NCBI RefSeq assembly: GCF_000622365.1
Contig: NZ_JASC01000013.1
Location: 434,001 to 498,000 of the forward strand
Reading direction: 5' to 3'
Length of the DNA: 64,000 nt
Origin: Sulfitobacter noctilucae
GTDB lineage: Bacteria; Pseudomonadota; Alphaproteobacteria; Rhodobacterales; Rhodobacteraceae
In this document: positions 46,265-56,224 of the stretch, piece by piece
How the letters are laid out: every line of letters begins with the position of its first letter
How positions within the stretch are numbered: position 1 is the stretch's first letter
Notes under the pieces: generated by a model
The model's database searches: none
Told to the model about the DNA's origin: nothing
The model's input: the letters and a program-made list of their open reading frames with translations, nothing else
Position numbers and translations under genes: made by a program

Positions 46265-48519
46265 TCGCCGACCTTACACGCCGCCAGGATCGCCATATTC
46301 AAGATGTCGTTCGAAGTTGAGGTGGTCGAGCAGATCTGAATGCTCTTGTCCAATCCGGTAAGGATCGGGCCGATCACCGTTGCGCCAGCCATTTCCTGCA
46401 TCAGCTTCACTGAAATACTGGCCGAATGCCGCGCCGGAACCACCAAAATGTTCGCAGGACCAGTCAGGCGTGAAAACGGATATTGGGCTTGCGCAGCCGG
46501 GTTCAGCGCAACATCAACGGTCATCTCGCCTTCGTATTCGAAATTCACACCGCGTTCATCCAGCACCATAGGCGCGCGATGCATTTTCTCTGCGCGCTCT
46601 GACACCGGATAGCCGAAGGTTGAGAAGCTGACGAAAGCCACACGTGGCTCTAACCCGAGATTTCGAGCCACTACAGCACCACTTTCAGCGATGTTGGCCA
46701 GGTCATTCTCATCTGGCCATTCATGCACCAACGTATCCGCGATAAACACGATCCGACCTTTGTGCAGCAGCGCGGTAAAGCCCGCCGCACCATGTTCGGC
46801 ATTCGCCTCGAACACATGGTTCAGACGCTCCAACACATGTGCCGATTTTCGCGTCGCCCCGGTGACCAGCCCGTCACCATGACCGTGTTCCAGCATCAGC
46901 GCCGCAAAAACATGCCGGTCCCGCGCGGCAAGCCGGTGGATGTCTTTGTTGTCGAACCCGCGCCGCTGCAAACGATTATACAAAAACCCTTTGTAGGTAT
47001 CGAGGTGATCCGTCTTGGCGGCATTGACCACCTCCAATTCGCGCACCGCATCGGCCATCCCGGCTTCTTCGAGCTTCGTCTTCACATCTTCTGGTCGACC
47101 AACAACCAGTGCCTTGCCCAGACCGGAGCGCTGATAGGTGACCGCAGCACGCAACACGCGCGGATCATCCCCTTCGGCAAAGATCATCCGCGCCTGATTG
47201 GCCCGCGCACGGGCATTGATGCCGCGCAGAATGTTCGCGGTCGGATCCATCCGCGACTTCAATGTCAGTTCATAGGCGTCCATGTCGATGATCGGGCGTC
47301 GCGCCGCGCCCGTTTCCATACCAGCTTTTGCCACCGCAGGCGGAATCCGGTGGATCAAACGCGGATCGAAAGGCGTTGGAATGATATAGTCGCGCCCGAA
47401 GCTTAGCGTCTTGCCATAGGCAACGGCCACCTCATCCGGCACATCCTCGCGGGCAAGATTGGCCAAGGCGTGGGCGCAGGCGATCTTCATCTCGTCATTG
47501 ATCGCGCGTGCGTTGATATCCAACGCGCCCCGGAACAGGTAGGGAAAGCCCAATACGTTGTTCACCTGGTTTGGGTAATCACTGCGCCCGGTTGCGACAA
47601 TCGCGTCCATCCGAACCTCATGCGCCTCTTCCGGCGTAATCTCAGGATCAGGGTTGGCCATGGCGAAAATGACAGGATTGTCCGCCATGCTCGCCACCAT
47701 CGCCGGCGTCACCGCCCCTTTGACAGAGACGCCTAGAAAGACATCCGCGCCTGACATCGCTTCTTCCAGACTGCGCAATTCGGTGTTCGCTGCATGGGCA
47801 GACTTCCACTGGTTCATACCTTCGGTACGCCCTTGGTAGATCACACCTTTGGTATCGCACATGATACAATTGTTGTGGCTTGCCCCCATCGCCTTGAGCA
47901 ATTCAAGGCAGGCGATCCCGGCCGCACCCGCACCGTTCAGAACGATCCGCACGTCTTCGATCTTTTTGCCGGAAATATGCAGCGCGTTGATCAGTCCGGC
48001 GGCGCAAATCACCGCAGTGCCATGCTGGTCATCATGGAAGACAGGGATATCCATCTCTTCCTTCAGCCGCTGTTCAATGATGAAACACTCGGGTGCCTTG
48101 ATGTCTTCAAGGTTGATGCCCCCGAATGTCGGGCCCATCAAACGCACCGCATTGATAAAGGCTTCGGTATCTTCGGTATCCAGCTCAATATCGATAGAGT
48201 TTACATCAGCGAACCGCTTGAACAGAACCGACTTGCCTTCCATCACCGGTTTGGACGCAAGCGCCCCGAGATTGCCGAGACCCAGAACGGCCGTCCCGTT
48301 TGAGATCACCGCCACCAGGTTACCCTTGTTGGTGTAATCATAAGCAAGCTCCGGATTTTCCGCGATCCGTTCGCAGGGCACCGCAACACCGGGAGAATAG
48401 GCCAAGGACAGATCGCGCTGCGTGGTCATCGGCACGGTCGCTGAAATCTCGAACTTGCCGGGTGTCGGCTCAAGATGAAAGGCGAGGGCTTCTTCGTCGG
48501 TAATTCTGTTATTGGTCAC
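46261..48519 (-). CDS. maeB: NADP-dependent malic enzyme with phosphotransacetylase domain
   Basis: Decarboxylates malate to pyruvate. From GTG 48519 (AAGGAA upstream, beginning TNNRITDEEALAF) it has 752 residues. The malic domain covers about 1-430 (SLAYSPGVAVPCE, FHDDQHGTAV, NGAGAAGIACLELL). A C-terminal phosphotransacetylase-like domain (about 430-752) is typical of MaeB and is thought to be regulatory. The frame is open to a TTG at 48576 without support. Forms an operon with rbsK. Confidence 0.95.
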   Translation of the reverse strand: MTNNRITDEEALAFHLEPTPGKFEISATVPMTTQRDLSLAYSPGVAVPCERIAENPELAYDYTNKGNLVAVISNGTAVLGLGNLGALASKPVMEGKSVLFKRFADVNSIDIELDTEDTEAFINAVRLMGPTFGGINLEDIKAPECFIIEQRLKEEMDIPVFHDDQHGTAVICAAGLINALHISGKKIEDVRIVLNGAGAAGIACLELLKAMGASHNNCIMCDTKGVIYQGRTEGMNQWKSAHAANTELRSLEEAMSGADVFLGVSVKGAVTPAMVASMADNPVIFAMANPDPEITPEEAHEVRMDAIVATGRSDYPNQVNNVLGFPYLFRGALDINARAINDEMKIACAHALANLAREDVPDEVAVAYGKTLSFGRDYIIPTPFDPRLIHRIPPAVAKAGMETGAARRPIIDMDAYELTLKSRMDPTANILRGINARARANQARMIFAEGDDPRVLRAAVTYQRSGLGKALVVGRPEDVKTKLEEAGMADAVRELEVVNAAKTDHLDTYKGFLYNRLQRRGFDNKDIHRLAARDRHVFAALMLEHGHGDGLVTGATRKSAHVLERLNHVFEANAEHGAAGFTALLHKGRIVFIADTLVHEWPDENDLANIAESGAVVARNLGLEPRVAFVSFSTFGYPVSERAEKMHRAPMVLDERGVNFEYEGEMTVDVALNPAAQAQYPFSRLTGPANILVVPARHSASISVKLMQEMAGATVIGPILTGLDKSIQICSTTSTSNDILNMAILAACKVGE

Positions 48520-48589
48520 GGGCCGGGTGTTCCTTATATTTTGCCGCAACCTATCTATCTTCGCCAAGGCACACAATAATGCGCGCGCG

Positions 48590-50365
48590 TCACGCGACGT
48601 ATCGGACCCATTCGTGATTGTTTAAAAAGTTGTCATGGCGCTGGGGAAAGTCAATTTTCAGACGCGCCAGCGCCCATCTGATGACCTGGGGACGGTCACA
48701 CCGTTTGGCGCACCAAATCATTCGAACCAATGTCTGCCATCGCCCCGGGTCAGCTTTATGCGCCATATCAAGCGCGACCAACTCCGATTTCGGTTCGTCC
48801 AGCTCCTTGTGGCAATCCGCTTTAATCAGGCACAGCCGTCCACTTGTTGGTAACATAGCGCTGTGTTTTTCCAATAGCCCAACAGCATGTTCGGCCCCAC
48901 CAACCTGCAGGACTTCGCTGGCAAGTTGCGCCAAAGCGCGCGGTCTTTTCAAATCCGGGTATTGACCAAAAAGCGTAACGATAAGACCCACAATCTGTGC
49001 TATTGCAGCTTTGGACAAGGAAGCCGGAACGATACCATCGGCTTCGAAATCAGGCTCTGACAAAGGGTCTTCTGCCTTAAAGTCACCGAAAAAGTTTATG
49101 TACTTGCACCCCGACGCAAGAGCCAGAGGCCAAAAATCGCCCCATCTGATCTGCGCTGTCTGAAGCGTTCCTATCTCGATCGCATAGGTTTGCGGCCCAG
49201 CGAACAGCATATTGGTAAAGCCCGCTCCGTGATACGAAACCATCATCTCGGCGCGCGCCATAAGGGCGATCTGTTCAAGCGGAGAGAGATTTTCAAACAC
49301 GACGTATTCAAACCCGAACAGCGCAAGGTGGTCGAACAACAGTTCTTCGCCCTCAAGGTGTCTTTCTCGGCTGAACCTTGTGTCCCGCCCCACGAAAAAC
49401 CGTTTAGGAAGATGGTCGAAATTGCCGCCCTCGATCGCCCGATGCGCACGCTGACGCAGTGCAATTAGGCTGCTGTTCACTGTGTTCATGTTAAGAGACA
49501 CCCGTAGTTCAAGCGACGTAGCCCCTCCATTCTCGGCAATCGGCTCCGGCAGAAGATCGTTCATGCCTGCAAGATCGTCGATAGGAGCCTGATAATGGCC
49601 GCCGATCAGGTCGTATGCTGTCAGAACCCGCGAATAGTCTTTCGGTGCCCGTTCGAAAAAGACGCGGCCTTCGTACTCGGGAAACAAGGCGTCGACAAAG
49701 GCTTTGGCAAATGGCTGTTGCTTGTCTTCCTGATTGGGAAAATGGAAAAAGATATTCCCTTGGAAACCCAAGCCGTCCAGCATGGTCAGCTGGCACAAGG
49801 ATTCAGTGATAAAATGAAAGTAGTTGAACGTATTGCGGCACTCGACGACAAAGGGAATATCAGGCTCTAGCAGGCCGGAATATATCGGTACCTCTTTGCC
49901 TGCATTGTTTTCGCGACAGGTCTCGAAATAGTCTTCAAGCCGTGCATCCGCATCGACACCGGCGTCGTTATTGTCCCGTCGATACCGGTTCACAGCGCGC
50001 GTCCCCGACGCACCGCTCAGCAAAACCCTGTCCCGGGCCATCACGAATGACTTGCGAAAACTGGCCTTCTCCAGAATGACCGGAACGGAATTGTACTCCA
50101 CCGGTTGCCGAAATCTCTTTGCCCGGCGTGCAGTCTGCAGGACCTGTTTGATCTTGTCGTTGACCTCGGGATGGGCGCTGGCGGCAAAGCCTTCGATCCG
50201 CGCATTCGGCAAAGGACGCCAGATAAACTCAGGCTCACCCAGCATCCGAAACCCCGGATCCCGCCAGGGATTCAGAAACAGAACATCGGGGGGTAACGTG
50301 AGGTCGATTTTATTGCGCACGGGCTGTTGGCCTGTCATTTGCTCGGTTTTCTCTAGTTTTACCAT
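48590..50365 (-). CDS. Glycosyltransferase family 61-like protein with helical C-terminus
   Basis: The 591-residue protein shows the DUF563/GT61 pattern: ECRNTFNYFHFITESLCQL (about 175), PKRFFVGRDTRFSRERHLE, and VSYHGAGFTNMLFAGPQ (about 375), with the final YAIEIG strand. After about 460 a helical, repeat-like tail (QLASEVLQVGGAEHAVGLLE, MAHKADPGRWQTLVRMIW) resembles TPR. Sugar donor and acceptor are unknown. No signal peptide, and divergent from mutS. It may add sugar to a surface polysaccharide. Confidence 0.65.
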   Translation of the reverse strand: MVKLEKTEQMTGQQPVRNKIDLTLPPDVLFLNPWRDPGFRMLGEPEFIWRPLPNARIEGFAASAHPEVNDKIKQVLQTARRAKRFRQPVEYNSVPVILEKASFRKSFVMARDRVLLSGASGTRAVNRYRRDNNDAGVDADARLEDYFETCRENNAGKEVPIYSGLLEPDIPFVVECRNTFNYFHFITESLCQLTMLDGLGFQGNIFFHFPNQEDKQQPFAKAFVDALFPEYEGRVFFERAPKDYSRVLTAYDLIGGHYQAPIDDLAGMNDLLPEPIAENGGATSLELRVSLNMNTVNSSLIALRQRAHRAIEGGNFDHLPKRFFVGRDTRFSRERHLEGEELLFDHLALFGFEYVVFENLSPLEQIALMARAEMMVSYHGAGFTNMLFAGPQTYAIEIGTLQTAQIRWGDFWPLALASGCKYINFFGDFKAEDPLSEPDFEADGIVPASLSKAAIAQIVGLIVTLFGQYPDLKRPRALAQLASEVLQVGGAEHAVGLLEKHSAMLPTSGRLCLIKADCHKELDEPKSELVALDMAHKADPGRWQTLVRMIWCAKRCDRPQVIRWALARLKIDFPQRHDNFLNNHEWVRYVA

Positions 50366-50461
50366 GAAAGCGCTACCCGTCTACCGAGAAGCTTGGCCGG
50401 ACGCCTCTTTCACTGCGGGGCGGGGTTTTGTACAGAAAGGGCGGCACAGGGAGAGAACCGG

Positions 50462-53107
50462 GTGAGCGACGCAAAGACCACGCCGATGATGGCGCAATAC
50501 CTTGAGATCAAGGCCGACCATCCCGATGCATTGCTGTTCTATCGGATGGGCGATTTTTACGAGATGTTCTTTGACGATGCTTTCGCTGCCGCGGACGCAT
50601 TGGATATTGCGCTGACCAAACGCGGCAAACATGACGGCGCGGACATTCCGATGTGCGGCGTCCCGGTACATGCTGCCGAAGGCTACTTCCTGACACTCAT
50701 CCGCAAAGGGTTTCGGGTGGCGGTCTGCGAACAGATGGAAAGCCCGGCCGAAGCCAAAAAACGCGGATCGAAATCCGTGGTCAAGCGTGAGGTCGTCCGT
50801 CTGGTGACCCCCGGCACACTGACCGAAGACACATTACTCGAGGCGCGGCGGCACAATTATCTGGCGTGCTACTCTGAGGTGAGAGAAGCAGGCGCCCTCG
50901 CCTGGGTCGACATCTCGACCGGTGCGTTTCACGTTATGCCACTCACTTTGCTGAACTTGGGGCCGGAACTCGCCCGTCTCAGGCCTTCAGAACTGATTGT
51001 ATCAGAGGCGGGGCGCGAGAAAGTCGCCGATTTAGTCTCTGAATTCGACCTCTCGGTAACAGATCTGGCACGTTCTGCTTTTGACAGCACTAGCGCCGAA
51101 AACCGCATATGCACGCTGTTTGGAATAGCGACGCTCGATGCTTTCGGACAGTTCGAACGCGCAGAGATTTCCGCGATGGGGGCGTTGATCGACTATCTCG
51201 ACATCACGCAAAAGGGAAAGCTGCCCCTGCTGCGTCCTCCACAGAAAGAAAATGCAGCGCGCTCCGTCCAGATCGATACTGCGACACGGCGGAATCTGGA
51301 ACTGACCCATGCGCTGAATGGCGGCAAAGCCGGATCACTTCTGGCTTTGATGGACCGCACAAGCACAGCGGCCGGAGCGCGGTTGCTTGAACAGCGGATC
51401 TCAAGCCCTTCGCGCACTTTGGAAACGATTACCGCACGGCTTGATGCGATCAGTTTCGGGTGTGAGCACAGTCGGATCCGCCAGGAACAGCGCGAAACCC
51501 TACGCAAAGTTCCTGATCTGGATCGCGCGTTATCACGTCTGGCTCTTGATCGCGGGGGCCCCCGCGATCTTGCCGCCGTGCGCAACGGCTTGACCCAAGC
51601 CTCTCACCTCCATCGAACTTTGTCGCAGATCGACCTGCCCGACCTTCTGGCCTCGGCCGCAACCGGTCTAGCGAACCATGATGCTTTGAACGACCTTTTG
51701 GACGAAGCACTGATTGCCGAGCCACCCCTGCTGATGCGCGACGGCGGATTTATCGCAAGTGGCTTTAACGAAGAACTGGACGAGGCGCGGAAGTTGCGGG
51801 ACGAAGGCCGCAGCGTCGTTGCGGCCATGCAGGTGAAATTTGTCTCTGACACAGGGATTTCATCGCTCAAGATCAAACACAACAACGTCCTTGGCTATTT
51901 CATCGAGACCACTGCGACGCACGCTGAACGCATGCTGTCCCCACCCCTCTCCGAGGTGTTCATCCACCGCCAGACAACCGCCAATCAAGTCCGCTTTACC
52001 ACGGTAGAGCTAAGCGAGCTGGAAACCAAAATTCTCAATGCCGGGAATCGCGCACTTGAGATAGAAAAGCGGCTCTATGAAACGCTAAGATCTGCAATCC
52101 TCGACCAAAGCGCCGCGATCTCTCAAACATCAACAGGCATTGCAGAGATTGACCTAGCGCTGTCGCTGGCTGACCTTGCGATCGATGAAAACTGGGTCCG
52201 CCCCAAGGTCGATGACAGCCGCGCCTTTGACATTCAGGGCGGTCGCCATCCCGTCGTGGAACGTGCACTGGCCCAACAAGGCGGGTCGCCCTTTGTTGCA
52301 AACGACTGCAACTTGAGCGCTGACGCAGATACCGCAAATATCTGGTTGCTGACCGGCCCGAACATGGCGGGTAAATCGACATTTCTACGGCAGAACGCGC
52401 TGATAGGATTGATGGCGCAAATGGGCAGCTTTGTGCCCGCTACCTCCGCGCATATCGGGATCATCAGCCAGCTGTTCAGCCGGGTCGGCGCTTCGGACGA
52501 TCTTGCCAAAGGTCGGTCGACCTTCATGGTCGAAATGGTCGAAACCGCGGCGATCCTGAATCAAGCAGATGATCGAGCCTTGGTAATCCTGGATGAGATC
52601 GGCCGAGGCACCGCCACGTACGACGGTCTGTCAATCGCTTGGGCAACGCTGGAACACCTGCACGATGTGAACAAATCCCGCGCGCTCTTTGCCACTCATT
52701 ACCACGAAATGACGGCCCTTTCCGCCAAGCTTGACGGCGTGGAAAACGCGACTGTCACAGTGAAGGAATGGGAAGGCGATGTGATCTTCCTGCATGAGGT
52801 CCGCAAAGGGGCCGCCGACAGATCATATGGTGTTCAGGTCGCCCAACTTGCCGGCTTGCCGGACAGTGTCATCGCCCGCGCACGCGTTGTGCTGGATGCT
52901 TTGGAAAAAGGTGAGCGGGAAGGCGGGGCGAAGCAGAAAACACTGATCGACGACCTCCCACTTTTTTCAGCGATGCAGCCGCCGCCACCCCAGCCCGCAA
53001 AAGGGTCGAAAGTCGAAGCGCAGCTCGCAAAGATCCTCCCGGACGAACTCACGCCGCGTGAAGCACTTGATCTGCTCTATAAATTGAAAGAGGCGGCCAA
53101 AACCTGA
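50462..53107 (+). CDS. mutS: DNA mismatch repair protein MutS
   Basis: Recognises mismatches and starts repair. From the GTG at 50462 (GGGAGAG upstream) it has 881 residues. The mismatch-reading F-Y-E is in RMGDFYEMFF near residue 28. The ATPase has GPNMAGKSTFLRQ, VEMVETAAIL, LDEIGRGTATYDG and ATHYHEM. Domain order and length are complete. The frame extends 5' to 50393 but without similarity. No mutL in the window. Confidence 0.97.
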   Translation: MSDAKTTPMMAQYLEIKADHPDALLFYRMGDFYEMFFDDAFAAADALDIALTKRGKHDGADIPMCGVPVHAAEGYFLTLIRKGFRVAVCEQMESPAEAKKRGSKSVVKREVVRLVTPGTLTEDTLLEARRHNYLACYSEVREAGALAWVDISTGAFHVMPLTLLNLGPELARLRPSELIVSEAGREKVADLVSEFDLSVTDLARSAFDSTSAENRICTLFGIATLDAFGQFERAEISAMGALIDYLDITQKGKLPLLRPPQKENAARSVQIDTATRRNLELTHALNGGKAGSLLALMDRTSTAAGARLLEQRISSPSRTLETITARLDAISFGCEHSRIRQEQRETLRKVPDLDRALSRLALDRGGPRDLAAVRNGLTQASHLHRTLSQIDLPDLLASAATGLANHDALNDLLDEALIAEPPLLMRDGGFIASGFNEELDEARKLRDEGRSVVAAMQVKFVSDTGISSLKIKHNNVLGYFIETTATHAERMLSPPLSEVFIHRQTTANQVRFTTVELSELETKILNAGNRALEIEKRLYETLRSAILDQSAAISQTSTGIAEIDLALSLADLAIDENWVRPKVDDSRAFDIQGGRHPVVERALAQQGGSPFVANDCNLSADADTANIWLLTGPNMAGKSTFLRQNALIGLMAQMGSFVPATSAHIGIISQLFSRVGASDDLAKGRSTFMVEMVETAAILNQADDRALVILDEIGRGTATYDGLSIAWATLEHLHDVNKSRALFATHYHEMTALSAKLDGVENATVTVKEWEGDVIFLHEVRKGAADRSYGVQVAQLAGLPDSVIARARVVLDALEKGEREGGAKQKTLIDDLPLFSAMQPPPPQPAKGSKVEAQLAKILPDELTPREALDLLYKLKEAAKT

Positions 53108-53121
53108 CCGCCTCTCTTTTT
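53090..53121 (+). terminator. Intrinsic terminator at the mutS stop
   Basis: GAGGCGG (53090-53096) and CCGCCTC (53108-53114) form a 7-bp stem around an 11-base loop that includes the mutS stop codon, followed by TCTTTTT. It lies between the convergent mutS and grpE. Confidence 0.8.
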
Positions 53122-53153
53122 GGCCTTATATACCGTAGTGCTGAACCAGCAGC

Positions 53154-53717
53154 TTAGCCCGCCGGTTGCGACGAGACGCCAACCTGTGCAGGGCGCAAAA
53201 GACGGTCGTGCAGCATGAAGCCTTCGGCAGCGACCTGGATGATATCCCCGGCCTTTGTTCCCGGGACAGGTGCTTCGAACATCGCCTGATGATGCTGCGG
53301 ATCAAACTTGTCGCCTACTTCGGGTGCGATCACATCAATACCGTGCTTTTTAAATACGCTCAGCAATTCGCGCATTGTCAGCTCGACGCCTTCGAGCAAC
53401 GGGCCGGAAACCGCACGCTGGTCTTCAGTCGCCGCTTCAAGCGCACGCTTCATATTGTCGTAGACCGGAAGCATATCGCGGGCCAGTTTGGACCCGCCAT
53501 AGTTCTCTGCCTCGCGGCGGTCCTTGTCGGACCGTTTGCGTGCATTCTCTGCATCCGCAAGCGCGCGCATAAAGCGGTCTTTCAGCTGATCACGCTCTGC
53601 GCGCAGCTGATCAATTTCAAGATCCTCATCGTCGATCTCGGCTTCTTCGGCTGCGAATTCCTCCGCCATTGCCGTTTCGATATCGTCGAGAAAATCGTTC
53701 TCTTTCGGGTCTGCCAT
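53154..53717 (-). CDS. grpE: Nucleotide exchange factor GrpE
   Basis: Exchanges nucleotide on DnaK. The 187 residues have an acidic coiled-coil N-terminus (about 1-60) and the core LARDMLPVYDNMKRAL, then GVELTMREL and the C-terminal wing with LLRPAQVGVS. AGAGG precedes the ATG. It follows hrcA by 9 bases on the minus strand, while dnaK/dnaJ are about 50 kb away. Confidence 0.96.
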   Translation of the reverse strand: MADPKENDFLDDIETAMAEEFAAEEAEIDDEDLEIDQLRAERDQLKDRFMRALADAENARKRSDKDRREAENYGGSKLARDMLPVYDNMKRALEAATEDQRAVSGPLLEGVELTMRELLSVFKKHGIDVIAPEVGDKFDPQHHQAMFEAPVPGTKAGDIIQVAAEGFMLHDRLLRPAQVGVSSQPAG

Positions 53718-53726
53718 CTTTCACCT

Positions 53727-54803
53727 CTAGCTGCGGTCTGACACCAGTTTGCCGACCAGCTGTGCTGTGTAGTTCACAATCGGTACGATCCGCCCATAGT
53801 TCAGACGTGTAGGGCCAATCACCCCGACCGCACCAATCACCTTACGATCAGCGTTCATATAAGGGGAAACCACCAGAGAGGAACCCGAAAGTGAGAAAAG
53901 TTTGTTCTCAGAGCCGATAAAAATGCGCACACCATCGCCATCTTCGGCCAATTCAAGGAATTCGGCAATATCGCGTTTGCGTTCCAGATCATCAAACAGG
54001 CTTTTGATCCGCGCGATATCGGCTTCATCGCCTTCATTTGCCAAAAGGTTCGACCGACCGCGCACGATCAGTCTCTCGGTTGATTCGTCGTCGCCGGTCC
54101 AAAGGGCAAGACCGCTTTCCACCAGTTGACGGGCCAGTGTGTCGATTTCCTGACGGCGCTGCGCGATTTCCTGAGTGACGGCGCGCTGCACTTCGCTGAT
54201 CGTCTTGCCCTCGACGATTGCGTTCAAGAAATTTGCCGCTTCGCGCATCGAACTTGGCGTTTGACCAAGCGGCGGCGTGAATAACCGGTTCTCAACATGC
54301 CCGTCCGAGAAGACCAGAACGACCAAAGCACGTTCCGCTGAAAGGGAGACAAATTCGATGTGCTTGATCGGCGCTTCGTGTTTGGGCGACAGCACCAGTG
54401 ATGCACCCTGCGTGACACCAGACAGCGCCGATCCCACCCGATCAAGCAAACCGCCGACATCCGTGGCATTGCTGCCTGCGGTCGCGTCGATCTTTTCCCG
54501 GTCCATTTCGGTCGGATCGCCCAGTTCGATCATGCCATCCACGAACATGCGCAGACCCAGTTGGGTCGGTATCCGCCCCGCGCTGACATGCGGCGAGCCA
54601 AGCACACCCATGTACTCCAGATCCTGCATCACATTGCGGATCGTGGCGGCACTTACCTTTTCGCTAAATTCACGGGTCAGCGTCCGCGAGCCAACCGGAT
54701 CACCACTTGCCAGATACCCTTCGACAACGCGCCGAAACACCTCGCGCGAACGATCGTTCATCTCGCGCAGCAGGGTTGATGTTTCGGGTGTCGGTTTTTC
54801 CAT
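53727..54803 (-). CDS. hrcA: Heat-inducible transcription repressor HrcA
   Basis: Represses heat-shock operons by binding CIRCE elements; the GroE system controls its activity. From the ATG at 54803 (AGGA upstream) it has 358 residues, the usual length. The winged helix has [20 protein letters not shown] and [14 protein letters not shown]. The open frame continues upstream into rph as a shadow. No CIRCE is visible upstream of hrcA, grpE or dnaK, so its targets (often groES-groEL) lie elsewhere. Confidence 0.95.
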   Translation of the reverse strand: MEKPTPETSTLLREMNDRSREVFRRVVEGYLASGDPVGSRTLTREFSEKVSAATIRNVMQDLEYMGVLGSPHVSAGRIPTQLGLRMFVDGMIELGDPTEMDREKIDATAGSNATDVGGLLDRVGSALSGVTQGASLVLSPKHEAPIKHIEFVSLSAERALVVLVFSDGHVENRLFTPPLGQTPSSMREAANFLNAIVEGKTISEVQRAVTQEIAQRRQEIDTLARQLVESGLALWTGDDESTERLIVRGRSNLLANEGDEADIARIKSLFDDLERKRDIAEFLELAEDGDGVRIFIGSENKLFSLSGSSLVVSPYMNADRKVIGAVGVIGPTRLNYGRIVPIVNYTAQLVGKLVSDRS

Positions 54804-54902
54804 GTTAGTCCTAATAAAGGTGCGCGGGCACCAAACGTCAATCAGGGTTGCAACATGTCGTCCCGCAGCGGTATGCCCGCCCTGTATCAAAAAGGAAATC
54901 AA

Positions 54903-55616
54903 ATGCGTCCCTCTGGCCGGAAACTCGATGAAATGCGTGCTGTCTCTGTTGAGGTTGGCTTCACTAAACATGCTGAAGGCTCTGCCTTGATCAAGATGGG
55001 CGATACCCATGTGCTGTGCACCGCGACAATCGAAGACCGCGTGCCGCCCTTTATCAAAGGTTCCGGTTTGGGCTGGGTCACCGCAGAATACGGAATGCTG
55101 CCCCGCGCCACGAACACACGGATGCGGCGCGAAGCAGCAGCGGGCAAGCAAGGCGGACGGACCGTTGAAATACAGCGTCTGATCGGACGGTCCTTGCGGG
55201 CCGGCGTTGACCGCGTCGCCTTGGGCGAACGCCAGATCACCGTCGACTGCGATGTTCTGCAAGCAGACGGCGGCACGCGCTGCGCCTCGATCACCGGTGG
55301 CTGGATCGCATTACGTCTTGCCGTGAACAAGCTGATGAAAGCGGGCGATGTTGTATCTGATCCATTGGTCGATCCGGTTGCCGCCATCAGCTGTGGCATC
55401 TACGCCGGCCAGCCCGTTCTTGATCTGGACTACCCCGAAGATTCCGAAGCAGGAGTCGATGGCAACTTCATCATGACCGGCTCGAAGAAACTGATCGAAG
55501 TGCAAATGAGCGCCGAAGGGTCAACATACTCCCGCGACCAGATGAACCAACTGATGGATCTTGCTGAAAAAGGCGTCACCGAGCTGGTCGAGATTCAGAA
55601 AGCTGCGACCGCGTGA
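54903..55616 (+). CDS. rph: RNase PH
   Basis: Phosphate-dependent 3' to 5' exoribonuclease that trims tRNA precursors. From the ATG at 54903 (AAAGGA upstream) it has 237 residues. It has [12 protein letters not shown] at the start, [12 protein letters not shown] and [12 protein letters not shown], typical of the family. Divergent from hrcA. Overlaps rdgB by 4 bases. Confidence 0.96.
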   Translation: MRPSGRKLDEMRAVSVEVGFTKHAEGSALIKMGDTHVLCTATIEDRVPPFIKGSGLGWVTAEYGMLPRATNTRMRREAAAGKQGGRTVEIQRLIGRSLRAGVDRVALGERQITVDCDVLQADGGTRCASITGGWIALRLAVNKLMKAGDVVSDPLVDPVAAISCGIYAGQPVLDLDYPEDSEAGVDGNFIMTGSKKLIEVQMSAEGSTYSRDQMNQLMDLAEKGVTELVEIQKAATA

Positions 55617-56224
55617 CCCGCAAATTCACCGATAAACGCATTCTTTTCGCCACCCACAATGCGGGCAAGCTTGAAGAACTGCAGGAGCTTTTTGCACCCT
55701 TCGATGTAGTGGTTGTGGGTGCTGCAGAAATGAACCTGCCTGAGCCGGATGAAACCGAAACCACCTTTGTCGGCAATGCGCGGATCAAGGCACATGCCGC
55801 AGCCAAGGCCACCGGCATGCCCGCCTTGTCTGACGATTCCGGTATCGAGGTTGAAGCATTGGATGGTGCTCCGGGCGTTTATACGGCGGATTGGGCCGAG
55901 ACCCCCAAGGGCCGTGACTTTCTCATGGCGATGACAAAGACCCACAATCTGCTCGAAGAGCTGGACGCACCCCACCCCCGCCGTGCCCGGTTTTGTGCAA
56001 CGATGGTTCTTGCTTGGCCAGATGGGCACGACGAAGTGTTTGAAGGCAAGGTGACCGGCTCATTGGTTTGGCCTTTACGCGGTGAGTTGGGTCATGGCTA
56101 CGATCCGATGTTCCAGCCTGACGGATTTAGCCAGACCTTTGCGGAAATGACCCATGCCGAAAAGAACAGCATCAGTCATCGCGCAGATGTCTTCGCCAAA
56201 CTCTTGAAGGGCTGTTTTGACTGA
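55613..56224 (+). CDS. rdgB: XTP/dITP diphosphatase (RdgB/HAM1)
   Basis: Clears non-canonical purine triphosphates such as ITP and XTP. The 203 residues show the substrate loop [12 protein letters not shown] near residue 12, [18 protein letters not shown], and SHRADVF near the C-terminus. It starts at GTG 55613 inside the rph stop (GTGA), so it is translationally coupled to rph. Confidence 0.95.
   Translation: MTRKFTDKRILFATHNAGKLEELQELFAPFDVVVVGAAEMNLPEPDETETTFVGNARIKAHAAAKATGMPALSDDSGIEVEALDGAPGVYTADWAETPKGRDFLMAMTKTHNLLEELDAPHPRRARFCATMVLAWPDGHDEVFEGKVTGSLVWPLRGELGHGYDPMFQPDGFSQTFAEMTHAEKNSISHRADVFAKLLKGCFD

Noticed and set aside
54804-55262. Extension of hrcA upstream
   Set aside because: It overlaps rph on the other strand; HrcA family length and the AGGA site support the start at 54803.
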